A DNA stretch of 64,000 bases from Paenibacillus sp. FSL H7-0326 (GCF_001955535.1 NZ_MPVN01000004.1:186001-250000); one strand, 5' to 3'; positions 53,704 to 62,856 are shown, counted from the stretch's first letter. Translations and numbers: made by a program. The notes: generated by a model from the sequence alone, not told the origin.

Positions 53704-54249
53704 ATGGGGCGTTCCTTAGAAACACAGCAAAAGCTGATTCGCGCAGCACATGTTGTTATACGGGAGAAGGGGATCGGCGGGTTTACGTTAGAAGCGGTTG
53801 CCAAGCAGGCAGGCGTCAGCAAAGGTGGGCTGCTTCATCATTTCCCGTCCAAGGATGCCTTGATTGAAGGCATCCTTGAGGAGGAAATGAATCAGTTCGA
53901 GCGACAATTGCAACAGCGTTACGAGCTTACAGAGAAGAAACGCGGTGATTTGCTTCGCGCCTATATTTCATTGTCGAGTGAGCCATTGGATGCGCAATTC
54001 GGCTATTTTGGCCTAATGGCAGCTGTTGGTATTAATCCGACTCTACTGGATCTGGTGAAACGTAAGCAGAACGAGTTAAACGAGCGCCTCGTGCAAGATG
54101 CCAACGGGAGTGCCGAAGCGGACCTCATCCTTATGACGCTCGATGGTTTGCTGTTTAACGATCTCTTTCAATTAAACACGCTAAATTCGCAGCGCAGAAG
54201 CAGAATGTTGCGTTTGTTGTATGCATTGGAGAACATGAAACTTACTTAA
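53704..54249 (+). CDS. TetR-family repressor
   Basis: A 181-residue regulator. The N-terminal helix-turn-helix is GGFTLEAVAKQAGVSKGGLLHHFPSKDALIEG (split about 25-56), followed by a helical ligand domain. ATG 53704 is the natural start; a longer reading from 53638 begins inside the promoter. It is divergent from the exporter gene and has a palindromic operator between them, so it probably represses the exporter. Confidence 0.92.
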   Translation: MGRSLETQQKLIRAAHVVIREKGIGGFTLEAVAKQAGVSKGGLLHHFPSKDALIEGILEEEMNQFERQLQQRYELTEKKRGDLLRAYISLSSEPLDAQFGYFGLMAAVGINPTLLDLVKRKQNELNERLVQDANGSAEADLILMTLDGLLFNDLFQLNTLNSQRRSRMLRLLYALENMKLT

Positions 54250-54560
54250 TTTGCTGGGACATTAAAGTCTTTCTCAAGTGTACCAATCCCAATGGCTGCT
54301 TCGTTTGCAGAGAGTTTCAAGGCAGCTCTTACGATGTGCTAATCAGTCATACGCGATATTATTCTCGCGCATATATTCTCCTGCCTTCTGATCCACCTTA
54401 TTTATTGAGATCACACAGCCTGGTGAGCATCGCAGTACAGAGCTCGCTGGGCTTTTTCTATTAAGTTATACATGCTCTTCATTTTCAGATAATCGTCTCT
54501 TAATAAATCTTCGTAAGATGTATTTAGAGGTTAGATGTTGATAAGGAGGCTGTATAGAAA
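54250..54560. other. Non-coding gap after TetR gene
   Basis: About 310 bases. On the minus strand 54250-54340 reads as about 28 open codons (SANEAAIGIGTLEKDFNV), perhaps a gene remnant. A hairpin ending GGGCTTTTTCT at about 54450-54462 may be the terminator. Otherwise nothing recognised. Confidence 0.4.
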
Positions 54561-55328
54561 ATGATTGAGCAACTGGAATCCGCAGCAGGCATGGTCGTCG
54601 CAGGACATCGGGGGTATAAATCAGCTTACCCCGAGAATACACTGCTATCCTTCAAGCGTGCTATTGAAGTAGGTTGTCACATGGTGGAGTTTGACCTGCG
54701 TATGTCAAAGGACCGTGAAGTCGTCGTTATTCATGATGCAACAGTGGACCGCACGACGAATGGGAGCGGTGAAGTGAGGGAGCAGACCCTCGCGGAGCTG
54801 AAGAAACTGGATGCGGGAGGCTGGTTCGCTCCGGAGTTCGAAGGCCTTAAAATCCCTACATTTCAAGAGCTGTGCCAGCTGCTTGCCGGATATCCGGACA
54901 TCTTGCTGAACGTGGAGATCAAATCCAGCCCGGATGCGAAGGATACCGCCGATGCTGCAATAGAGCTGCTTCATGCATATGAACTGTATGAGAGATGTGT
55001 CTTCACCTGCTTTGATGCTGAAATTATCGCTTACCTCTATGATCACTATGGGGCCAAGACTCAGGGGTTCAAGGCGGAGGTCATGCGTAATTTTGTGCAT
55101 GGGGAGAACGGCACATACTCCAAAATGTGGGTTATCGGGATAGAGATGTCGCTTCTTCATCGGGAGGATGTACAAGCATTTCGGAATAGGGGTCTGCAGG
55201 TGTGGAGCTACTGTCCGGACACAACTGACAGCGTCCTCTATGCGGTCGGCTGCGGAACACCGATCATGACCTGTAATGACCCGCTTCCTGCGCTGCGCAT
55301 TAAACAGCAGCTCGAGGGTACGGTTTAA
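54561..55328 (+). CDS. Glycerophosphodiester phosphodiesterase
   Basis: A 255-residue GDPD enzyme. Catalytic/metal residues: VAGHRGYKSAYPENTLLSF (His, Arg, Glu about 15-30), VEFDLRMSKDREVVVIHDATVDRTTNGSG (about 41-69; Glu, Asp, His) and NVEIKSS (about 117). No signal peptide, so cytosolic UgpQ type. It releases glycerol-3-phosphate from glycerophosphodiesters. AAGGAGG precedes the start. Confidence 0.93.
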   Translation: MIEQLESAAGMVVAGHRGYKSAYPENTLLSFKRAIEVGCHMVEFDLRMSKDREVVVIHDATVDRTTNGSGEVREQTLAELKKLDAGGWFAPEFEGLKIPTFQELCQLLAGYPDILLNVEIKSSPDAKDTADAAIELLHAYELYERCVFTCFDAEIIAYLYDHYGAKTQGFKAEVMRNFVHGENGTYSKMWVIGIEMSLLHREDVQAFRNRGLQVWSYCPDTTDSVLYAVGCGTPIMTCNDPLPALRIKQQLEGTV

Positions 55329-55341
55329 AAAAATGCCAATT

Positions 55342-55420
55342 GCTGTGGTATGATAAAGCCTGATCTGGGGAATGAATGAAGAGGCGGCGAAATGGCAGAG
55401 TCATGCCACAGCTTACTTTT
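55342..55420 (+). terminator. Possible terminator after glycerophosphodiesterase gene
   Basis: GCTGTGGTATGA (55342-55353) pairs with TCATGCCACAGC (55401-55412), followed by TTACTTTTTT. The loop is long, so efficiency is uncertain. Confidence 0.5.
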
Positions 55421-55541
55421 TTAAGCGAGTGCACTACGTCAAGAAATCAACAAACGCAATCTAGTTTGGTAAATAAAGTAATTTTTTCTTAATTTCTATT
55501 GCGTTATTGATTTGAATATGGTAATGTATACGAAACGGTGT

Positions 55542-55605
55542 AATTCACATTTTGGAAAGAGCTTCATTTCGAAATGGCACTTTTTCCAATATGTGAATTT
55601 TTTTT
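55542..55605 (+). promoter_or_regulatory. Hairpin with U tail in the csp 5' leader
   Basis: AATTCACAT (55542-55550) pairs with ATGTGAATT (55591-55599), with an inner GGAAA/TTTCC pairing, followed by eight T, all 45 bases before the csp start. It looks like a terminator, but in the leader of a cold-shock gene it may be a thermosensitive structure. Confidence 0.6.
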
Positions 55606-55650
55606 ATGAAAATAACCATATTAATATAAGAGTAAAGGAGAATGACCCTA

Positions 55651-55854
55651 ATGCAAACAGGTACAGTTAAATGGTTTAACGCAGAGAAAGGCTTCGGTTT
55701 CATCGAAGTTGAAGGCGGAAGCGACGTTTTCGTACATTTCAGCGCAATCACTGGCGAAGGTTTCAAAACCCTCGACGAAGGACAACGCGTTGAATTCAAC
55801 GTGGTAGAAGGAAACCGCGGACCACAAGCAGAGAACGTAGTAAAAGTATACTAA
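55651..55854 (+). CDS. csp: Cold-shock protein (CspB/CspC type)
   Basis: A 67-residue single-domain nucleic-acid chaperone. TGTVKWFNAEKGFGFIEVEGGSDVFVHFSAI contains RNP1 (KGFGFI) and RNP2 (VFVHF); it binds single-stranded RNA at low temperature. The ATG at 55651 follows GGAG; a reading from 55642 lacks a site. Confidence 0.94.
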   Translation: MQTGTVKWFNAEKGFGFIEVEGGSDVFVHFSAITGEGFKTLDEGQRVEFNVVEGNRGPQAENVVKVY

Positions 55855-55866
55855 GCCGACCTGCTA

Positions 55867-55901
55867 AACTGCCTTTAACTGACAAGTTGAAGGCAGTTCT
55901 T
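55867..55901 (+). terminator. Terminator after csp
   Basis: AACTGCCTTtAACT and AAGTTgAAGGCAGTT form a stem, followed by T-rich sequence. Confidence 0.8.
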
Positions 55902-55978
55902 GTTTTCACTCCAAAATAGCGAATGCGGGATAGACGGAAATGAGCCGTTTATTTGCGTAGATAGGAGGGGAAGTATTC

Positions 55979-56194
55979 ATGTACAGACGTCAAGTAACAG
56001 AGGAAATCCCCGAGGAAAACACAAAAGTGTGGTCATGCACCAATGATGACTGCAAAGGCTGGATGCGGGACGACTTTACGTTCGAGAGCGAACCAAGCTG
56101 CAGTCTATGTTCCTCGCCAATGGAGCGGCAGATGAGAATGCTGCCTGTACTCTCCAACGCAACCAGTGATTTGAAAGCAATGAAAAAAGGTTAG
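55979..56194 (+). CDS. ydjO: YdjO-like cold-inducible protein
   Basis: A 71-residue protein with two Cys pairs (SCTNDDCKGW and SCSLCSSPM), consistent with one zinc site, and EENTKVWSC at the front. B. subtilis YdjO is cold-induced; here it follows a cold-shock gene. AGGAGGGG precedes the ATG. Function unknown. Confidence 0.82.
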   Translation: MYRRQVTEEIPEENTKVWSCTNDDCKGWMRDDFTFESEPSCSLCSSPMERQMRMLPVLSNATSDLKAMKKG

Positions 56195-56343
56195 TTTTTT
56201 TGTATGTATGTTGATGCAAAATGGAATACAAGAAATAGCATAGCTCTGTAAGTGTACCGCGATAAGGTAAGGTTACTCCTTCCCCTATGGCGGTTTTTTC
56301 ATGCTATATTTATCGATAAGACAACGATAGGGGGAGAAGGCTA

Positions 56344-57342
56344 TTGGATAAGGTTGGACTTGTAATGCGCAAAATTCAGTTTGCCGAAGCACAAGGACCT
56401 CGGGTTTTTGCAGACAGGCTGCAGAGCATCGGACGGGAGCTGGGTGTCGAGATCGTATTTATATCGCCGGAGCGGCATGTCAGCGGATATGACTGGGTGC
56501 AAGGCTATGAGCATGAAAAGGGAGATCTGGTCAATTATGATATCGTGCTGGATCAGCTCTATTCTCAAAACATAGAGCATGTGATTTATACGGTATCCGG
56601 CTTTACTTTTCTGAAGATGTTTCTCGATAAGAGCGTGCTGTTCCCGCACAGCTTCCCCGATCCTGCGCTGACCGGCTATGAGATGATGAAGCCGTTCTAT
56701 TCCATTGTGGACAAGGCGATCGTGCAGACAGAGTTCTTGAAGAGTGAGATGAACTCAAATTACGGCGTTCAGGACATTACCGTTATCCCCATCGGGTTCG
56801 ATGAAGAACTGGCGAAGAAGCATTATGATCCGTCTGCCGTCGTGGATAACCGGGTCATGTGGATTGGGCGGGATGAGGCAAACCGCAGGCCGGATCTTGT
56901 GCTGGAGTATGCAAGACAGAATCCGGACAAGGAAGTCTTCATGGTGTTCGGTGGACGCCGGTATGAGGAGAGCATGAAGAAGTATGATATTCCGGATAAT
57001 ATTCAGCTTCGCTTTGCCCTGACTCAAGATGAGGTGTTCGAGCTGATGAATTCCTCCAAGGTGTACTGGAGCTCTTCACGCTTTGATACATTTGCCATGC
57101 CGCTGACAGAAGCACTGGCCATGGGCAAAATGGTGGTGAAGCCCGAGCATCCCTGCTATGGTCATATCAACTCTACCCATGCCTTCAGCGGGAATGACCG
57201 CAATTTCTTCGAGCTGGTGAACATGGCCTGCGCTTCTCCGCGCAGAACGTCTGAGGATAACCGGGACTATGCCTTCAGTGCATTCTCCAGAACGGTAATG
57301 AAGGAAGGCTATCGCAGGTTCTTTGATACATGGCTTAAGTAG
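56344..57342 (+). CDS. GT4-like glycosyltransferase
   Basis: A 332-residue protein with a two-lobed glycosyltransferase pattern: VIPIGFDEELAKKHYD (about 138), MWIGRDEANRRPDLVLEYAR (about 165-184), and YWSSSRFDTFAMPLTEALAMGKMVV (about 240-264), the GT4 E-x7-E like donor-binding stretch. TTG start at 56344 after GGGGGAG; ATG 56365 would also fit. Substrate unknown. Confidence 0.82.
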   Translation: MDKVGLVMRKIQFAEAQGPRVFADRLQSIGRELGVEIVFISPERHVSGYDWVQGYEHEKGDLVNYDIVLDQLYSQNIEHVIYTVSGFTFLKMFLDKSVLFPHSFPDPALTGYEMMKPFYSIVDKAIVQTEFLKSEMNSNYGVQDITVIPIGFDEELAKKHYDPSAVVDNRVMWIGRDEANRRPDLVLEYARQNPDKEVFMVFGGRRYEESMKKYDIPDNIQLRFALTQDEVFELMNSSKVYWSSSRFDTFAMPLTEALAMGKMVVKPEHPCYGHINSTHAFSGNDRNFFELVNMACASPRRTSEDNRDYAFSAFSRTVMKEGYRRFFDTWLK

Positions 57343-57452
57343 CTGACAAAAGTAAAGAACAGCTATAAACATTTTTTCCGCACGAGCCGGGTAGGGTTAT
57401 CATTCTTTTTGTGGTATATTAACAATAACTTTGATGAGAGGAGGTGAGGCAG

Positions 57453-57593
57453 GTGAATATTGAATGGGTAAACAACCGCTTGAGCCAGCTGCCAATGGTG
57501 CTGTCTGGCATCTTTTTCAGAGGTTTCGAAATACGGGAGAAGTCTGTCCAATTGTCCCATATCGTTACCCATTCGAGAAGATGCCTGCCATAA
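57453..57593 (+). CDS. Leader ORF upstream of ABC-F gene
   Basis: A 46-residue ORF starting with GTG, five bases after the very strong site AGGAGGTGA (57439-57447). MNIEWVNNRLSQLPM opens it. It resembles no protein I know. It is followed by an intrinsic terminator and then the ABC-F gene, as in vmlR-type leaders where antibiotic-stalled ribosomes allow read-through. It is read as a regulatory ORF. Confidence 0.65.
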   Translation: MNIEWVNNRLSQLPMVLSGIFFRGFEIREKSVQLSHIVTHSRRCLP

Positions 57594-57627
57594 CCTCCAG
57601 AACGGATCAGATTTGTTTCCGATTAAG

Positions 57628-57662
57628 GAGTCGCGGGGCTTGTTCCCGCGGCTCTTTTTATT
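57628..57662 (+). terminator. Intrinsic terminator before ABC-F gene (attenuator)
   Basis: GAGTCGCGGG (57628-57637) pairs with CCCGCGGCTC (57645-57654), with one G-T pair, followed by TTTTTATTT. It lies between the leader ORF and the ABC-F ribosome site. Confidence 0.88.
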
Positions 57663-57707
57663 TGCGGCTAAGGTCAGGGTCTTCTACACCATAGGAGGAT
57701 CCTTAAG

Positions 57708-59366
57708 ATGATCATAATGAACGGTCAAAATATACAAAAATACCACGGCGCCAATCTGGTGCTGAATGATGTAACCATCGAAGTGCATGAAGGCGAGAAG
57801 GTAGGACTGATCGGTGCGAACGGAAGCGGCAAATCAACACTGCTGTCTCTTATTGCAAGATTGGAGAAGCCCGATAAAGGTCTGCTTACGGTGAAAAAGG
57901 AAGCCCGGGTCGGGTATTTGCCGCAGATTCCAGCTGCATTTGAGAAATTGACGGTTTACGAGGTGCTGTCGCATGGCTTCAGCAGGCTTGCTGACTGCCG
58001 TCAGAGGATGTCCCGGATGGAGCAGCAAATGGGTGATCCGGCTGCAGCAGCTGATCCGGATGCACTTGAACGGCTGCTGCATAAATATGCTGTGCTTCAG
58101 GAGGAGTATGAGCGGGGCGGAGGCTACGAGATCGATGCCAGCATTGATCAGGTGGCGACAGGACTTGGCATTAAGAAATTAATGTATTCGAGGCCCTTCG
58201 ATACACTATCCGGCGGGGAGAAGACTCGAATCGTGCTCGCATCCCAGCTGATTATGAAGCCTGAGCTGCTGCTGCTCGATGAGCCGACCAATCATCTGGA
58301 TCTGAAGGGAATGGAGTGGCTCGAGCAATTTTTACGGCAATACTCAGGGGCGTGCATCATTGTATCACATGATCGCTTTTTCCTTGATCGGGTGGTGACC
58401 CAAATCGTTGAGCTGGAGAACGGTGAAGCAAGCACTTTCTTGAGCAGCTATACCGGCTATGTTCGTATGAAGGAGGAGCGTGTACTTCAGCAGTTTGCCG
58501 AATATCAGGAGCAGCAGAAGCAGGTCAAGAAGATGAAGGAAACGATTCGTCAGCTCGAGGAATGGGGGCGGATCGGCGGGAATGAGAAGTTCTTCAAGCG
58601 TGCTGCTTCCATACGCAAGGCTCTGGATCGAATGGAACAGGTGAAGCGGCCGGTCCTGAATCCGAAGCATGCTTCCTTTGATCTGGGGACGAGAGACCGC
58701 TCCGGACAGGTCGTGTTACTATTCGAAGCGCTGTGTAAACAATTCGCGGATAAACAGATACTTCAGAATGTGGAGGGAATGATTGAGTTTCGGGATAAAA
58801 TCGCCCTTCTCGGCACTAATGGTTCTGGCAAATCCACCTTTTTCAAGCTGCTGCTTGGTGATGAACAGGCAGATGAGGGATACATTGAATGGGGAAGCGG
58901 TGTCACCATCGGCTATCTTGCTCAGCAGGAAGAGATGAAGGAGCCCAAGAAGACGGTGCTTGAATTTTTCCGGGAAGAGACAGGTATGGAGGAAGGCGCT
59001 GCAAGAGGGATACTGGCGAAATATATGTTTTATGGACCGGATGTGTTCCGGGAGATCGGGAAGCTGTCAGGTGGTGAGTGGTCGAGACTCAGACTTGCCG
59101 TGCTCGTAAATAACAAGCCGAATGTTCTGCTGCTCGATGAGCCGACGAATCATCTGGACATTGCTTCTAGGGAGGCGCTTGAGGAAGCACTTGAGGACTA
59201 CCAAGGGACCGTACTCGCGATCTCTCATGATCGTTATTTCATTAATCGACTGGCGGGCAAGGTATGGGAGCTGCATGAAGGGGCTCTTGATGTATACCTT
59301 GGCAACTATGACTACTATGCGGAGAAGAGAAAAGAAAAAGAAGATGGTGTGTCATCAATCATCTAA
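57708..59366 (+). CDS. ABC-F ATPase, probable ribosome-protection factor
   Basis: A 552-residue protein with two ABC domains and no membrane segment. Domain 1: GANGSGKSTLL (about 36), LSGGEKTRIVLA (about 167), LLLLDEPTNHLD (about 187). A linker of about 80 residues rich in Glu, Gln and Lys (about 235-320) precedes domain 2: GTNGSGKSTFF (about 370), LSGGEWSRLRLA and VLLLDEPTNHLD. ABC-F proteins act on the ribosome; some remove antibiotics, others are housekeeping. The leader ORF and terminator ahead of it argue for the inducible antibiotic-resistance type. Start 57708 follows GGAGG. Confidence 0.87.
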   Translation: MIIMNGQNIQKYHGANLVLNDVTIEVHEGEKVGLIGANGSGKSTLLSLIARLEKPDKGLLTVKKEARVGYLPQIPAAFEKLTVYEVLSHGFSRLADCRQRMSRMEQQMGDPAAAADPDALERLLHKYAVLQEEYERGGGYEIDASIDQVATGLGIKKLMYSRPFDTLSGGEKTRIVLASQLIMKPELLLLDEPTNHLDLKGMEWLEQFLRQYSGACIIVSHDRFFLDRVVTQIVELENGEASTFLSSYTGYVRMKEERVLQQFAEYQEQQKQVKKMKETIRQLEEWGRIGGNEKFFKRAASIRKALDRMEQVKRPVLNPKHASFDLGTRDRSGQVVLLFEALCKQFADKQILQNVEGMIEFRDKIALLGTNGSGKSTFFKLLLGDEQADEGYIEWGSGVTIGYLAQQEEMKEPKKTVLEFFREETGMEEGAARGILAKYMFYGPDVFREIGKLSGGEWSRLRLAVLVNNKPNVLLLDEPTNHLDIASREALEEALEDYQGTVLAISHDRYFINRLAGKVWELHEGALDVYLGNYDYYAEKRKEKEDGVSSII

Positions 59367-59378
59367 GTTAAAGCACAA

Positions 59379-59464
59379 AGAACACCTTCAAGACAGACTT
59401 CCGGCAAAAGCTTCAAAAGCAGAAATTTGCCGGATTGTTCTTGTCTTGAAGGTGCTTGTTCTCT
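59379..59464. terminator. Long inverted repeat between convergent genes
   Basis: CACCTTCAAGACA (59383-59395) pairs perfectly with TGTCTTGAAGGTG (59442-59454), with CCGGCAAA/TTTGCCGG nested inside and AGAAC/GTTCT outside. Probably a bidirectional terminator. Confidence 0.7.
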
Positions 59465-59493
59465 GTATATTTTAGAAATTTTACTTGCTGATA

Positions 59494-60399
59494 TTATTGT
59501 GATGCTGAAGCATCGAGAACTTCTTGTGGAATATCAATTTTGTCCAGTTCATTATACTTGGAGAAGGAGCCGTCCATCGCCATAAGAATACTTACATTCT
59601 GACCTTCCATTTCCATGCTCATCTCCATGTTGTAGGTCATATCTGCAGGATAGTAAGTTTCTTTGTTCACGCTATAGGACAGATCAATACTCTTAATATC
59701 CATCTGCTCCATCATGGCTGCCATTTGCGGATCGGTTGCACCTTGCTGTGCAATCATTTCTTGAGCAAGGTCCTTAACGCCATCACCGGACAAATTCGCT
59801 TTCAACCAATATACATCGCCCTCTTCCGTTACTTCGATCTCGTTCGCGATGCTGTTCAGCTGATCATACTGTTCGGCAGCACTGCCTTGGGACTTAAATT
59901 GCTCGACCAAAGGTCCAATGGACTCCTGAGGGAGCTTCATCCATGAACCCTCTACATGGGAGTAAACCGCGTCTTCGGTTATGTATTGCTTGATCTCCTG
60001 AGCACCGCTTTCTGCAGGCAAAGAGGTAGATATTTCTTGATATACAGCAATGGGTGAGAGAACCATGTCCTGCTTCATGTTCATTTCTACATCTTGAGTT
60101 TGCTCTTGACCGTCAACTGCCATCGTAATATTTTGCGTGATATTTGTGTCCATGGAGTAGCTCTCTATGCTGCTGCTGGTTTCAGACACCTGCTTCAGAA
60201 GCTCCTCCGCTGTTGGAATCTCTGCTGACGTTTCTTCTGCTGGTGCTTCTGTCGATTCCTCGATGTTATCTGCACCTGTTGTCGCTTCTGTGTTTGCCTC
60301 ATCCGTAGGTGTGACCTCCCGGCTCTCATTCTCTGCGCCGCAGGCCGCCAGCATAAGGACGAGAATCATTCCAATCATTGAACATTTCCACTTTTTCAA
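59494..60399 (-). CDS. DUF6612-type lipoprotein
   Basis: A 301-residue lipoprotein with lipobox LAAC at about residue 20, a Glu/Thr-rich linker to about 60, then a LolA/LppX-like beta-rich domain (SYSMDTNITQNITMAV and WLKANLSGDGVKDLAQEM). Function unknown; anchored to the outer face of the membrane. Confidence 0.82.
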   Translation of the reverse strand: MKKWKCSMIGMILVLMLAACGAENESREVTPTDEANTEATTGADNIEESTEAPAEETSAEIPTAEELLKQVSETSSSIESYSMDTNITQNITMAVDGQEQTQDVEMNMKQDMVLSPIAVYQEISTSLPAESGAQEIKQYITEDAVYSHVEGSWMKLPQESIGPLVEQFKSQGSAAEQYDQLNSIANEIEVTEEGDVYWLKANLSGDGVKDLAQEMIAQQGATDPQMAAMMEQMDIKSIDLSYSVNKETYYPADMTYNMEMSMEMEGQNVSILMAMDGSFSKYNELDKIDIPQEVLDASASQ

Positions 60400-60527
60400 A
60401 ATATGAGACCTCCTAAAATTTTATCTCCATATTTACCCATATGCAAGGCGTGTTAATCAGCCTAAAATAGCAATATCCGAGTCGAAGGGGACCCGGATAT
60501 TGAATAAATCATAGTAAACAATTTAAA

Positions 60528-60977
60528 TTACATAAAGAAAGGAAGCTCTTTCACACCAGCAATTCGCGCATACGTGAGTAATTGGCCCTTATGATGAATT
60601 TCGTGATCCAGCGCTTTACTTAAGAACACATGAGCAGGTGCAGTTTGGCCGAAGAACGTAATTTCTGCCTGCAGCTGCTCGTTTGTTATGGAAGCAAGAA
60701 TCTCCTTCGTCGCTTCTGTATACTCATGCACAAGACGTTGTACGTCTTCGAGTGTTGTCCATTCATCTTTGGTTTGCGAAGGGGTGAATTCCCCCTTGCT
60801 GACCATGTTCGCGAACATTTGTGTAGAGCTGGCGATGTGAAGGACAAGCGTTCCGTAGCTCATTCCGCCTTCCCATGGGGTGAAGTGAACAAGATTATCC
60901 TGATCCAGTGTGACCAGCTTATGTAGAACCTCGCGATGGGTCAGCCAATGCTGTGTGTAGCTATCCATATTTAACAT
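60528..60977 (-). CDS. DinB-family protein
   Basis: A 149-residue four-helix-bundle protein. Three His form the metal site typical of DinB/YfiT proteins: LVLHIASS (about 47), and HEIHHKGQL (about 127-135). Some members are thiol transferases; role here unknown. Confidence 0.87.
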   Translation of the reverse strand: MLNMDSYTQHWLTHREVLHKLVTLDQDNLVHFTPWEGGMSYGTLVLHIASSTQMFANMVSKGEFTPSQTKDEWTTLEDVQRLVHEYTEATKEILASITNEQLQAEITFFGQTAPAHVFLSKALDHEIHHKGQLLTYARIAGVKELPFFM

Positions 60978-61177
60978 ATAAAATCCTCCTATTAGTTCTT
61001 CTCCGTAAAAGATGTTAACGATTTATGCATGAAATTGCAAACGTATCTGAATGAAGTTATTTGTGTATGGGAGATGCTATGAAGCATAAGTTATTTTTCG
61101 CTTGCAGGTCGTAACGCTATAATGGTTCAATAAGGAATGATGACAACATGAACAAGACAGGTGAGGGGGAACTACAT

Positions 61178-62125
61178 ATGAAGAAAGTCATTATTGATAC
61201 GGATACCGCCGGTGATGACACGATTGCGATCCTGACGGCTCTCCATTATTTTGACGTGCAGGGAATTACGATTACGGGCGGTAATGTGGAATTTAACCAA
61301 GAGGTCGAGAATGCACTTTACACGGTTCAGGTTGCGGGCAAAGGCGGACAAGTACCTGTGTACAAAGGGTATGAACGGCCAATGCTTACCCTTGGTTCAG
61401 GGCAGCACCGTTATGTCGATGATGTTCATGGGGATGACGGAATGGGAGGTGCTCATTTTCCATTAGCAGATCAGCGCCCCGAGTCAGGACATGCGGTAGA
61501 TTATATCATTGAAACAGTGCATGCGAATCCGGGACAGATTCATCTTCTAGCGATCGCGCCGCTGACCAATATTGCGATGGCTATCCAAAAGGATCCGAGT
61601 ATTGCACCCCTAATCCCTCATATTTATATTATGGGTGGAGCCAACAATTCGCTGGGTAACATCACACCGGCGGCTGAGTACAACTTCTATACAGACCCTG
61701 AGGCAGCTCAGATCGTGCTGCATTCGGGTATTCCTATGACCATGGTAGGCTGGGAGATGTGTACTCGCTATTCCATCATGGATGATCAGGATCATGAGGA
61801 GATTGCGGCACTCGGCACTTCTGGGGCGCAATTCTTTATCGATATCAACAAGGTCGTTATGCAGTTCAACAAGTCGGTGCATCGGCTGCCTGGAACAACG
61901 CATCCGGATACGCTGCTCATGGCCGCTGCTGCTGATGAATCCATTATGACAAGAACGGGTCAATATTTTGTAGATGTTGAAGTGGGCGGTCAGTACACTA
62001 GAGGGTACAGCGTCGTCGATATTAATGGACGGCTGGGGCAGACACCGAATGTACGTGTATGTGAAGAGATCGATCGTGAAGCCTTCAAGCGTATGCTGCT
62101 TGATGTGCTCTCATCCATTAAATAG
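61178..62125 (+). CDS. Inosine-uridine-preferring nucleoside hydrolase family
   Basis: A 315-residue calcium enzyme. IIDTDTAGDDTIAI (about 4-17) is the DxDxxxDD motif, with IYIMGGANNSLGNITPAAEYNFYTDPEAA (about 158-187) as the substrate loop and HPDTLLMAAAAD (about 246) as the His/Asp end. It splits nucleosides into base and ribose. ATG 61178 follows GAGGGGG; an earlier ATG at 61148 has no site. Confidence 0.92.
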   Translation: MKKVIIDTDTAGDDTIAILTALHYFDVQGITITGGNVEFNQEVENALYTVQVAGKGGQVPVYKGYERPMLTLGSGQHRYVDDVHGDDGMGGAHFPLADQRPESGHAVDYIIETVHANPGQIHLLAIAPLTNIAMAIQKDPSIAPLIPHIYIMGGANNSLGNITPAAEYNFYTDPEAAQIVLHSGIPMTMVGWEMCTRYSIMDDQDHEEIAALGTSGAQFFIDINKVVMQFNKSVHRLPGTTHPDTLLMAAAADESIMTRTGQYFVDVEVGGQYTRGYSVVDINGRLGQTPNVRVCEEIDREAFKRMLLDVLSSIK

Positions 62126-62140
62126 AAACATGAGGTGATC

Positions 62141-62178
62141 AAGGGGCTTCTCTAACTTATAGATGAAGCCCCTTTTTT
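62141..62178 (+). terminator. Terminator after nucleoside hydrolase gene
   Basis: AAGGGGCTTC (62141-62150) pairs with GAAGCCCCTT (62165-62174), followed by T. Confidence 0.92.
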
Positions 62179-62384
62179 GCTGGTTAGAAAGATTGGATGT
62201 ACAGGATTTGGATTTGCACAGACCGGCTGTGTTACAGTGAAGTAGATAGGAATAGAAGCAGTCAGCTAACACGCAAATACATAACGATTAGGAGTAAGAG
62301 GCGCGGATTGCAGTATAAACGTAGTTTGAAGTTTTTATTTCAGGTTATAGATATGGAGCAGCAGATGAGGAGAAGGAGGAAATA

Positions 62385-62852
62385 ATGCTATTTTATATTA
62401 CGGCGATCGTTATATTGATTATAGACCAGGCTAGCAAGCTATGGGTCCGAGAGCATATGGACATTGGCGAAGTCATTCCTGTGGGAAATATTGTCCATCA
62501 ATTAGAGCATTACGAAAACTCGGGAATGGCATTTAGTCTGTTCCAGGGGTATGCACGATTATTTGGCGTAGTTGCGCTTGTTTTTATTGCTTTTATTCTG
62601 TACTACAGGCATAAGGGAGAGATTCAAGGCCGGCTGATGAATGTGGGGGCAGGCTTTCTGGTTGGAGGTGCGGCGGGGAATATGGTAGATCGATTCTTCC
62701 GAGGCACAGTAACCGATTTCCTTAAATTTTCGGAAGAAGGCGGGATACTGAATTTCGCAGATGTAGCCTTGAATGTTGGTGTATTGCTGTTTATCGCAGG
62801 CGCAATACTTAGCTGGATGAGATCCCGGAGGGTGCAGCGCTCACATTTTTGA
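62385..62852 (+). CDS. lspA: Lipoprotein signal peptidase
   Basis: A 155-residue polytopic protease of family A8 with four membrane spans. The catalytic Asp pair is in GNMVDRFFRGTVTDFL and NFADVALNVG; NSGMAFSL is also conserved. It cleaves prolipoproteins before the lipid-modified Cys, such as the LATGC and LAAC lipoproteins in this window. GGAGG precedes the ATG. Confidence 0.94.
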   Translation: MLFYITAIVILIIDQASKLWVREHMDIGEVIPVGNIVHQLEHYENSGMAFSLFQGYARLFGVVALVFIAFILYYRHKGEIQGRLMNVGAGFLVGGAAGNMVDRFFRGTVTDFLKFSEEGGILNFADVALNVGVLLFIAGAILSWMRSRRVQRSHF

Positions 62853-62856
62853 CCCT

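Noticed and set aside
54250..54345. Gene remnant on minus strand (SANEAAIGIGTLEKDF)
   Set aside because: Only about 28 open codons, no recognised family and no start or ribosome site.
57464..57694. 76-codon ORF overlapping the ABC-F leader ORF
   Set aside because: It reads through the terminator stem and lacks a ribosome site; the GTG ORF at 57453 has a strong one.
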